From the NCBI GenBank assembly GCA_012064415.1, contig SSNU01000221.1:1-27093 (forward strand): 27,093 bases of DNA, in the 5' to 3' direction. Below are positions 22,401 through 27,093 of the stretch, one piece after another. The stretch's first letter is position 1. Each line of letters opens with the position of its first letter. The notes below the pieces were generated by a model. The model did no database searches and was not told the DNA's origin. It saw only the letters and a list, made by a program, of their open reading frames with translations. The position numbers and the translations under genes were made by a program. This DNA comes from Gyrodactylus bullatarudis. Taxonomy: Eukaryota > Platyhelminthes > Monogenea > Gyrodactylidea > Gyrodactylidae.

Positions 22401-25078
22401 TTGAGTTGAATATTTTTGCTAATTTGAGAGACTGATCAAAAGTTGATTTTTAGGATCACAATTAGTCAAAGAAAGAGAATCACCCCATAATCGTTTTAAA
22501 ATTAAAATTTGATTTTTTAAGCCTTTTTCCTACTTGAAAGTTGATGAAATTTGATATTTCTAGAAAAATGACGAATTTATCAAAATTTTTATTATGATCA
22601 TCCGTTTTTTTGTCTTATTGTGATCCTAAAAATCAACTTTTGATCACTCTCTCACATTGAAATCAACAAAAATTTTCAATTCAAAGTTCAAAAAATTGGG
22701 ATTTCGGCGCTACTTCAAGATTTCAAATTTGCCGTATTTTCCTTAAATATTGATTTTTTTCTCCATATCTTGAAAGAGGGCCTCATGATTTAGATTCCGA
22801 AAATTCTTGATCAAATTCGATTTCTTGATGAAAAAATTAAGAATTTTGTGAAAATCATTATTTATCATCTTTATAATATAGTGGTAGAAAAAATAAAAGT
22901 ATTCACTAGAAATTGTCTCTAAATCACTTATTAAAAGTTATTGAAAATGGAAAGATGACCCATTCGATAGAGAATATTCGTTTCTATCAGAAATTACTTT
23001 TACTCGTACAAAGAGTTCATTCATATTTTCATAAATACAAATTTACAATATTTCATTAAATTTCAAAACGAAAAATTAAAAGTATTCACTTTTATTTTGT
23101 AAAATCTCCCCTACCAAGTACAACATTTAAGCACCTTTTTGACATGGAATCATACAAATTTTCTATTATTTCTTTTGGGATTGATTTCCACTCTTCATTG
23201 ATTCTTTGAACTAGTTCTTGCCTATTTGAATATACTCTCCCTTGGGAATAGACTTTTTGAGATAAAATTCCCCACAAGTTTTCAATCGGATTCAAGTCGG
23301 GGCTCCTAGCTGGCCATGACAAAATCTGTATCTCATTATCATCAAACCATGTTCTAGTTGATGCTGATCGATGACAGGGAGCATTATCTTGCTGGAATAT
23401 CATCTCGCACTTATGAATTTCCTCCTTAAAGGGTAATAGCTGATCCTCAAGCAATTTCTGATATGAATTTGAATTAAGCTTCTCATCAATAACGACAAGA
23501 TTTCCAGTTCCTTGCTTTGTGATAAACCCCCAAACCATTACATTGCCTCCACCAAATCCTCGTTTGATTTTAGTAGGTCTAGGTAGAGACTTGTCAATCC
23601 AACAAGAAGAAAGGCCATCAGGTCCATCCAAATTGAATTTTTTCTCATCTGAAAACATGATTTTACTCCAATCTTGGTTTTGGACAATTTTATCATGAGC
23701 CCACTGGTATCTCGATTCCCTATCCTTGATACTTAGATTAGGAACCCTTTTTGGTCTTCCCCAATAGATATTAGGATTAGTATTCAAATAATTTTGAACT
23801 GTTCTAATGCTGACATTCAATTTAAGCTCAGCTTTTATTTGAGAAGCTGTTGCTTTTTTCTTGATGGCTAGATTGACAATTTTTTTAATCAGGCAATTGG
23901 GTATGGATCTCTTTCGGCCTCGCTTTTTCGGATTTAGCTTCTTTTGTTTGACTGAAAACAAATTATTAACAGTTCTACATGAGCATCCGATTATTTTAGC
24001 TATCTTCCGATTGCTTGAGCCATCTTGTTTTAATTTGTTGACAAAATCTCTATCACAGCCTCTCAGCTTCGAAAATTTCAATTTTTTAACGAACATTTTT
24101 GAACTATGTTTAGTTTATTGGCGATAATATATTTGAATGTACTGTGTAAGAGATATAATGAAAATTCAGAATTCAAAGTCTAATTCTAACTGGGAAAAAA
24201 GGTGATTGAAACTGAATACTTTTAATTTTTCGTTTTGAAATTTAATGAAATATTGTAAATTTGTATTTATGAAAATATGAATGAACTCTTTGTACGAGTA
24301 AAAGTAATTTCTGATAGAAACGAATATTCTCTATCGAATGGGTCATCTTTCCATTTTCAATAACTTTTAATAAGTGATTTAGAGACAATTTCTAGTGAAT
24401 ACTTTTATTTTTTCTACCACTATATTAACTAGCTTTAGTAGCATTAGATTTTTAACAGCAAAAAAAGAATATTCAAGAAAGATGTATCCTTGAAGCTTAC
24501 AACTGTTAACTTCATAATTCTCATGAAAATTCAAGCAACATATCATAGACAGCATTTTGACTGTCCTACTCGTAAGTAATCTCAATTTTTCCTTCTGGTG
24601 ATAAATTATATTATCAGAGTTATTACTCTAATAATTCTGATTACTTTTTAATTTTTTTTTAAGAAATACTACACCTTTCTCTCCCCTTTCCCTTTCAACA
24701 GATAGACCAATACAAGCCAGAAGACAACATAGTCAGGTAGCAAACGAACAACGTTATTCGTAAAATTGTGAGATTCGTAAAATTTTCATCATGTTATTAA
24801 CTAGCTTTTCGATCACAAATTTTTCTTGAATTTTATGGATGACGAAAAAAGTTAACCTTAATCTAAATCTTCCAAAAACAGAGTTTAAGGATAAAAAGAG
24901 TTTTTTGTTCATTCTGATTCTCAACAAGCAACGAAATCGGTTAATCACGAGAAGGAGAAAATTCCCTTTTAAACATTTTCAGAGTTTTCATTATTGAGGC
25001 TGCAAAATTATAGGAGAACAACTCACTTGAGATTGTTTCTGTTTCCTTGTCCAGTTGTCATGGTCCTTTTTCCGCCGC
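10374..25078 (-). CDS. Unidentified multi-exon gene, 3' part (six exons)
   Basis: Six minus-strand exons join without a stop: 25078-25027 (in-phase 1, out 0), 17012-16794 (0,0), 15006-14913 (0,1), 11877-11506 (1,1), 10792-10628 (1,1) and 10420-10374 (stop TGA). Every junction is phase-compatible. All but one of the donors are GTGAGT; the other is GTAAGT. The roughly 317 visible residues begin with a strongly basic run (RRKKDHDNWTRKQKQ), then STGRRPSELMEEIRREHERA, a Tyr/Asp segment (YDSIYEVSDQD), an Asn/Pro-rich low-complexity part and FFDPQSMRKPFKIVSQQD near the end. It resembles the cytoplasmic tail of a membrane protein starting just after a transmembrane segment, but no domain was recognised and the family is unknown. 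Upstream exons lie beyond the right edge. Its introns hold a tRNA and most of the transposons of this window. Confidence 0.72.
10628..10792 (-). CDS. Exon e of the unidentified gene (165 nt)
   Basis: Acceptor TCAATTTTCAG and donor CACCTTA|GTGAGT, phase 1 at both ends. Only one of the three frames is open. It reads AQFFDPQSMRKPFKIV and QDALLNELLERSPKLN. No family was recognised. Confidence 0.75.
11143..11215 (-). tRNA. tRNA-Arg (anticodon UCU)
   Basis: The 73-nt cloverleaf folds completely. The acceptor stem is GCACTAG with CTAGTGT, the D arm GCGC-AATGGCTA-GCGC, the anticodon arm TCGGA-CTTCTAA-TCCGG, and the T arm GTGGG-TTCGAGT-CCCAT, with discriminator A. The anticodon is TCT and there is no intron. 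A T run right after the 3' end serves as the Pol III terminator. It lies in the intron between exons d and e of the unidentified gene, on the same strand. Confidence 0.95.
11506..11877 (-). CDS. Exon d of the unidentified gene (372 nt)
   Basis: A pyrimidine-rich acceptor (TTTTTTCTTTACAG) starts this exon. The reading is QYDNLTIPKNFAYTSSASPK, then Asn-rich sequence with an uninterrupted Asn run and several Pro/Tyr motifs. A GTGAGTTTTC donor follows AATA|A (phase 1) and joins in frame to exon e. If that donor is not used, the frame continues to a TAA at 11447-11449, which would give an alternative C-terminus ending FFQDSDII. Confidence 0.75.
11878..12821. other. Intron d-c sequence left of the Merlin element
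   Basis: AT-rich sequence in which no exon, RNA or repeat was recognised. Confidence 0.5.
12830..13215 (+). repeat. Merlin left inverted repeat (386 bp)
   Basis: It starts GGTAAAACTTCGAAAGAGAG and ends ATATCCATTTTGA. Inside it, ACTTCGAAAGAGAGTCAGCG (12836) recurs as ACTTCGGAAGAGAGTCAGTG (13013), a possible paired transposase site. Confidence 0.9.
13228..14127 (+). pseudogene. Merlin/ISXO2-like transposase with internal deletion
   Basis: The DDE-type transposase carries an N-terminal zinc ribbon (CHYEHCC, then CSTCGRGFSIYRG). A 31-nt intron (13433-13463, GTGAG...TTTTAG) joins RG to TFLHHKFTSLA in frame. The first catalytic block follows, IVEIDETKLSKRKYNRGR, then NEWVIGAFDRDT. After NVITGS the frame breaks and stops at 13880-13882. 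The end of the domain resumes in another frame as IHTNTIERFWRSLKEKIP and runs to the TAA at 14125-14127. The segment holding the second catalytic aspartate (the TDxxxxY block of ISXO2) is missing, so the enzyme should be inactive. Family assignment rests on the ribbon, VEIDET and HTNTIE motifs. Confidence 0.88.
14413..14798 (-). repeat. Merlin right inverted repeat (386 bp)
   Basis: Reverse complement of 12830-13215. Its outer end reads CTTTCGAAGTGTTAGC, with three mismatches to the left terminus in the last 12 bases. Confidence 0.9.
14913..15006 (-). CDS. Exon c of the unidentified gene (94 nt)
   Basis: Acceptor AAATTCTAG and donor AATATTT|GTGAGT. It reads NIRYDSIYEVSDQDQLIL with two tyrosines in acidic context. 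It is too short to show as a long open frame and lies only 106 bp beyond the Merlin element's right duplication. Confidence 0.72.
15152..15360. mobile_element. Small TA-flanked MITE (Tc1/mariner-type)
   Basis: About 209 bp with inverted ends (AGTAAAAATATTTCTATTGA at the left, TTCAATAGAAATATTTTTACTG at the right) and TA on both sides (15150-15151, 15361-15362). A second inverted block (TTATTTTTATTGAAA) lies just inside. It has no coding capacity. Confidence 0.65.
15380..16200 (-). mobile_element. MULE (Mutator-like) remnant with inverted ends
   Basis: 15431-15513 and 16021-16109 are inverted copies (ATCGGATCAATT, TTTGATGAGAAATAACTATA and CAAAAACAGTATAATATA). Weaker similarity extends outward to about 15380 and 16200, including repeated GTATCAAT. 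They enclose a MULE transposase fragment on the minus strand. No target duplication was identified, so the outer limits are approximate. Confidence 0.6.
15564..16008 (-). pseudogene. MULE transposase-domain fragment, frameshifted
   Basis: The minus-strand reading GLPIIVLDGCHFHYLSDYIL, then LVATVIDRNNNSFPIV and SESESTWTIW, follows the MULE transposase pattern (hydrophobic-D-G-T/C-F, then G-D-N-FPLA, then SW-W). A frameshift near 15724-15740 leads to NFLETFLNIHEYLSEIDAKL. Only the central part of the catalytic domain is left. Confidence 0.65.
16341..16523 (-). other. Short open frame of unknown nature
   Basis: Reads NFLNKEDAESVKKGIRQII and a basic YKNRRFILHKSRN segment. It lies upstream of the MULE fragment on the same strand and could be an outlying piece of a transposase. 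It has no recognised domain and no splice sites that would attach it to the neighbouring gene. Confidence 0.2.
16794..17012 (-). CDS. Exon b of the unidentified gene (219 nt)
   Basis: Acceptor GATATTTTCAG and donor GATTCT|GTAAGT bracket exactly 73 codons, phase 0 at both ends. The charged helical segment RRPSELMEEIRREHERAKM is followed by a Ser-rich stretch. It is markedly less AT-rich than its flanks. Confidence 0.8.
17013..18066. other. Intron sequence with scattered TTTTAGGAC repeats
   Basis: No exon was recognised. TTTTAGGAC occurs four times between 17443 and 17608, with related AGGAC and TTTTAGAC variants among them, suggesting a degenerate minisatellite-like region. Confidence 0.5.
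18067..18122. repeat. LINE target-site duplication, left copy (56 bp)
   Basis: From AATATTGCGTGCTAAAAGTG to GAGTTTAATT. Identical to 19050-19105 apart from one base (CATGGTA here, CATCGTA there). Confidence 0.88.
18123..19049 (-). mobile_element. 5'-truncated non-LTR retrotransposon (LINE)
   Basis: A 927-bp minus-strand insertion between the two 56-bp duplications. Its 3' end, at the low-coordinate side, is a short A-rich tail (plus-strand T run from 18121). Its 5' end is cut inside the reverse transcriptase coding region, as is usual for target-primed insertions. It lies in an intron of the minus-strand gene in the same orientation. Confidence 0.88.
18315..19049 (-). pseudogene. LINE reverse transcriptase, C-terminal fragment
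   Basis: The frame is open from the 5' truncation point to a stop at 18315-18317, about 245 residues. It reads SLESMGLCLNRDKCKIM (end of the RT palm), then FDLGFSIDSKLKINPY, KAYKCLVLSHFDYLFPLLYD and SLEIERIQYRFLHSLYP. These are the thumb and post-RT motifs of jockey/CR1/RTE-type elements. The FADD box and endonuclease are absent. The frame carries no internal stop, so the insertion is not very old. Confidence 0.87.
19050..19105. repeat. LINE target-site duplication, right copy (56 bp)
   Basis: Partner of 18067-18122, with 55 of 56 bases matching. It abuts the truncated 5' end of the LINE. Confidence 0.88.
19106..19549. other. Intron sequence with no recognised feature
   Basis: A plus-strand segment near 19250-19340 reads DIFEALADRVQAIANWNSGG before a stop. 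It looks protein-like but belongs to no family I can name and has no clear splice sites. Confidence 0.4.
20261..20416 (+). CDS. Short open frame, unknown (51 residues)
   Basis: ATG to TAG. It contains EGTTLVLRQYIPQVGNRL and AHVDSTKETLRAFRNNN, with composition more protein-like than its surroundings. It lies inside the 19550-21240 element and could be a fragment of that element's protein. No family recognised. Confidence 0.22.
   Translation: MKVNLNFFEILEGTTLVLRQYIPQVGNRLAHVDSTKETLRAFRNNNIYLIC
20989..21117 (+). CDS. Exon-like segment, unknown
   Basis: An AG acceptor (TGTTTATAG) precedes sequence reading FEQEDLIYFKVRQESNEIFY and then DQYRGGIVFGFFNKG. It is less AT-rich than its flanks and open only on the plus strand. 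No canonical GT donor follows; AAAG|GCGAGT would be a GC-type donor. It is on the strand opposite to the surrounding gene and inside the inverted-end element. Function unknown. Confidence 0.3.
21646..22149. mobile_element. Foldback MITE of about 504 bp
   Basis: 21646-21810 and about 22005-22149 are inverted copies starting GACTTGGACGAAATTTTGCA and sharing CTTAAATCGCCCAT, ATAATCCCACCAAAT and AATAAGATAAACAAAATTGT. The AT-rich centre has a weaker inner inversion around AAGTTAAAA. It has no coding capacity, and no target duplication was found. Confidence 0.7.
22201..22465. repeat. Inverted repeat family, copy 1
   Basis: About 265 bp, reverse complement of 25395-25622 with moderate divergence. 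Shared blocks include AATCTATGATTT, TTGAGATTT, CAAATTTTGATTTGGCGC and TGATCAAAAGTTG. A further partial copy in the opposite direction follows at 22618-22760 (TTTTGATCACTCTCTCAC). Confidence 0.65.
22879..23088 (+). repeat. Tc1-like left inverted repeat with two direct repeats
   Basis: It starts TAGTGGTAGAAAAAATAAAA. AAAAGTATTCACT occurs at 22896-22908 and 23078-23090, the latter overlapping the inner edge; these are likely outer and inner transposase-binding sites. Confidence 0.85.
23092..24096 (-). CDS. Tc1-like DD34E transposase, full length
   Basis: A 334-residue cut-and-paste transposase without stops or frameshifts. Residues about 12-48 form the first helix-turn-helix (NRKIAKIIGCSCRTVNNLF). 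A basic GRPR-like linker and nuclear signal follow (PKKRGRKR, about 56-63), then a second helix-turn-helix (about 67-105). The catalytic domain shows D150 (FSDEKKF), D237 (QQDNAPCHR) and E272 (NPIENLW), with 34 residues between the last two, as expected for DD34E. A Gly-rich GFGGGNVMVWGFI segment lies between them. Length and motifs match active Tc1/Tc3-type proteins. The stop lies 4 bp from the inner edge of the left repeat, so the gene nearly fills the element. It may still be functional; this is inference. Confidence 0.95.
   Translation of the reverse strand: MFVKKLKFSKLRGCDRDFVNKLKQDGSSNRKIAKIIGCSCRTVNNLFSVKQKKLNPKKRGRKRSIPNCLIKKIVNLAIKKKATASQIKAELKLNVSIRTVQNYLNTNPNIYWGRPKRVPNLSIKDRESRYQWAHDKIVQNQDWSKIMFSDEKKFNLDGPDGLSSCWIDKSLPRPTKIKRGFGGGNVMVWGFITKQGTGNLVVIDEKLNSNSYQKLLEDQLLPFKEEIHKCEMIFQQDNAPCHRSASTRTWFDDNEIQILSWPARSPDLNPIENLWGILSQKVYSQGRVYSNRQELVQRINEEWKSIPKEIIENLYDSMSKRCLNVVLGRGDFTK
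24213..24422 (-). repeat. Tc1-like right inverted repeat
   Basis: Reverse complement of 22879-23088. The outer direct repeat is kept; the inner one ends TATTCA then G rather than C. Confidence 0.88.
24423..25026. other. Intron a-b sequence right of the Tc1 element
   Basis: No additional exon, RNA or repeat was recognised. Short minus-strand open frames at 24379-24585 and 24754-24948 have no family resemblance. Confidence 0.45.
25027..25078 (-). CDS. Exon a of the unidentified gene (52 nt)
   Basis: A small exon with acceptor TTTATTAAG and donor TCTCAA|GTGAGT. After one base that completes a split codon it encodes CGG CGG AAA AAG and on to 17 residues dominated by Arg, Lys and Gln. AAG is a weaker acceptor than CAG, so this is the least certain of the larger set, although its donor is strong and its phase fits the next exon. 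Confidence 0.55.
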
Positions 25079-25394
25079 CTTAATAAAGAGTTATTAGGTC
25101 AAAAATCTTAAATTTAAATTTCAAATAGGAAAAATGCTTTGGAGTTAAAAATTCGCTCTCGAATTGAAAATATTGGCAAACTCTATCCAAGATATAATTC
25201 TACTCTAAAGCTAGTTTGTGAGAAGTTTAGAATTTATGTTTCTTCCAAAGTTATGGAAATTTTCTTTCGAAAACTCCAAAATTTTAAAAATTCAGATTTT
25301 AAAGTATTTGAAACGAATAAAATTTCGACAAATCGAAATCCCTCAAAAATGGTTGATTTTCGAAAATATGTCGGCGATATCTTGACCCATTGAA

Positions 25395-25622
25395 AAGCAA
25401 CTTTTGATCACTCTCTCACTTTGAAATCAATAGAAAAATTTAGTTAAAAGTTTGAAAAATGGGAATTTGGCGCCAAATCAAAATTTGAACAATTACGATA
25501 TTTTTCATAAAAAAAATTTTAAAAATCGTTAAAGTGGCCAACAAATCTCAAATATATCCAAATTTCTGATGAAATAATCGAGCTTTTCGTATAAATCATA
25601 GATTCCCAACTTCATATCAACT
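25395..25622. repeat. Inverted repeat family, copy 2
   Basis: Partner of 22201-22465 in the opposite orientation, ending AGATTCCCAACTTCATATCA. Together they bracket the Tc1 element and exon a, but may simply be two independent insertions of one family. Confidence 0.65.
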
Positions 25623-26212
25623 TTGATGAAAATTTTAGACCTTTACTGACTTTAGTGTTCGCGGGGTTGGATTTTCGCGAAACTTTAACAAAAATTTCTA
25701 GTAACTTGTGAAATTTGTTTGAATATGAAATAAATTATCCAATTTGCTGGTTTTGATTTTAAATATAGTAGTTGTAAGAAATATATGCCGTGAAGTTTTA
25801 AAATTTAAATTTTTTTAGGGATATAGAAGTCTCTCATTTTCAACTTCTATTTTAATTGAAGCTTATTCAATAATAGTACAATACTAAGCAATATTTGTAT
25901 CAATTTTTATATTTTAATGAGGAACCAAGCTTTGATCAAACAATCAAAATCTTTCTGGTGTTTTTGTTTGCAACTAGAAAAATAAAAAGTCAAAAGTTGG
26001 TATAGTCTTGACTGAATGATTAGTGTCAAGAAATTTTTCAACTCCCAGGGGATGAACCTTGTAGAAAAAAATTAAGCTTCAAATATTCAAAAATTCATTG
26101 AATCTCTAGATACTGCTTCAAGGGCAATTCCTTAGCTAGCCTTATAAATTGATAGAATATAACCTCATCTCCTGAATTGACAAATTATTCAAAATAATTT
26201 TTTTCAAAAAAT
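25623..26212. other. AT-rich sequence with no gene seen
   Basis: Nothing recognisable. The upstream exon of the minus-strand gene was sought here and not found. Confidence 0.45.
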
Positions 26213-26440
26213 ATTGATATGAAGTTAGGAATCCAAAAATAAATCTGTCGAAAAGTTAATGCCAATATCTGGCTCTCTTCTTTTGACCGTCCTCTTACAT
26301 TCAAATCAACAAATTCTCAGCTCAAAATTCAGAATATGGGATTTCGACGTCAAATCTAAATTTGAAAAAAAATTTTCTTGAAAATACTTAATTTAGTTTT
26401 TAGATTATTTTCATTTAATAGATTTCCAACTTCATATGAA
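26213..26440. repeat. Short foldback copy of the same repeat family
   Basis: Ends TTGATATGAAGTTAGGAATC (left) and GATTTCCAACTTCATATGAA (right) are inverted. The interior (CATTCAAATCAACAAATT and GGGATTTCGACGTCAAAT) is a diverged version of 22640-22720 and 25420-25480. About 228 bp. Confidence 0.6.
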
Positions 26441-26559
26441 CTAACTTTATTAGTACAATAACGGTCAGATATAAGACAAAAATGTTATGCAATACCAGCA
26501 TTAATCTAGTGATTTAAATTATTTCAGTAAGCAAAATTAAAAGTCAATATATGCTCATG

Positions 26560-26760
26560 ATTATATATGTTACCGTTAATCTTGATAGTCTTAAGACTTG
26601 TTACTCGGTAACAAGATTAACTGGAATCTTTGATAGTCTTAAGACTATCAGGTAATCTTAAGACTAACGGAATAGTTTGATAAACTTGTTACCAGGTTTC
26701 AAGATATTCAGCTATAAATTATAGTTTGCTGATCTTGATTCTCGGTAATAAGTTTAAGTT
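26560..26760. repeat. Cluster of palindromes and related CTTGTTACC motifs
   Basis: TGATAGTCTTAAGACTATCA (26631-26650) is a perfect 20-bp palindrome. CTTGTTAC-TCG-GTAACAAG (26597-26615) is an 8-bp stem with a 3-nt loop. GATAGTCTTAAGACT also occurs at 26584, and ATCTTAAGACTA near 26656. Variants CTTGTTACCAGGTTTCAAG (about 26685) and CTTGATTCTCGGTAATAAG (about 26734) follow, and TTGTTACCGAGTTTCAGG recurs near 26945. Confidence 0.7.
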
Positions 26761-27093
26761 AAATAAGGCATTGTTTAAGGCAATGAAGATTTTTTATCAA
26801 ACAATCCAATTGTGTAAGGTCTGAAATTGAGACTTCTTATACAGTGCAATGCGAAACTCATGGATTCCAGAGAATAAGACGTATCAGTGTTGAAATTCAG
26901 CCAATAATTTTACGTAAGGATTTTATCTCAATTGTTCGTCAAATTTGTTACCGAGTTTCAGGAATAACTATACCTTTTTCAGGTCTAGTTCGTAGAATGA
27001 AGAAGTCAATTTTGTATTTTTTCATTTTGTATTTGTAAAACTCAATTGTCTATTTAGTATGTAATTAAGGCTGGAAAAAAAACAAAATTGAAT
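26761..27093. other. Right edge, no gene assigned
   Basis: A 64-codon plus-strand open frame at 26844-27038 (start MQCETHGFQRIRRISVEI) has no recognised domain. It overlaps another copy of the TTGTTACCGAGTTTCAGG motif, so it probably belongs to repeat sequence. Confidence 0.4.

Larger units (their letters stand above)
22879..24422 (-). mobile_element. Tc1-like transposon, apparently intact
   Basis: A 1,544-bp element with TA on both sides (22877-22878, 24423-24424) and 210-bp inverted repeats (22879-23088, 24213-24422). It encloses a complete transposase gene on the minus strand. Each repeat carries AAAAGTATTCAC near its outer end and AAAAGTATTCA again about 182 bp inward, the IR/DR arrangement. 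The arms look nearly identical, so insertion is recent. Confidence 0.92.

Noticed and set aside
23861..24127. Plus-strand open frame of 88 codons
   Set aside because: Antisense of the Tc1 transposase N-terminus.
25139..25393. Plus-strand 84-codon frame as a gene
   Set aside because: It overlaps AT-rich repeat-like sequence next to the inverted repeat family, with no splice signals or domain.

Overview
The window looks like nuclear DNA of an invertebrate animal. It is very AT-rich, its genes are split by GT-AG introns, and it carries a eukaryotic tRNA and at least five classes of eukaryotic transposon. A repeat-rich arthropod such as a parasitic copepod would fit, but that is inference; nothing here fixes the species.

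Layout. Positions 1-2620 hold one ambiguous exon-like stretch, an imperfect palindromic repeat and the decayed 3' half of a piggyBac element that had inserted into a copy of that palindrome. Positions 2620-7541 hold nothing recognisable apart from a GGGA microsatellite. A kinesin light chain gene (minus, 9081 down to 7542, C-terminal exon not found) sits head-to-head, 108 bp apart, with a complete ARMC1-like gene (plus, 9190-9981). ARMC1 meets, tail-to-tail, a minus-strand gene assembled here from six phase-compatible exons (25078 down to 10374). That gene appears to encode the basic and Asn-rich tail of an unidentified protein, and its 5' part lies beyond the right edge. A tRNA-Arg(UCU) lies inside one of its introns.

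The large introns of that gene are full of mobile DNA. From left to right these are: a Merlin (IS1016/ISXO2-like) transposon with 386-bp inverted repeats, an 8-bp target duplication and an internally deleted transposase; a small TA-flanked MITE; a MULE remnant; a 5'-truncated LINE in a 56-bp target duplication; an unclassified element of about 1.7 kb with inverted ends; a foldback MITE; and a Tc1-like element with 210-bp repeats and an intact 334-residue DD34E transposase. The right edge has further foldback repeats and a cluster of palindromes.

The most unusual feature is the size of the small introns. The KLC and ARMC1 genes are best explained by introns of 28, 32 and 38 nt (plus one of 59 nt), and the Merlin transposase by one of 31 nt, beside multi-kilobase introns in the neighbouring gene. 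Gene identities come from family knowledge. Splice sites, phases, repeats and duplications were read from the sequence by eye.
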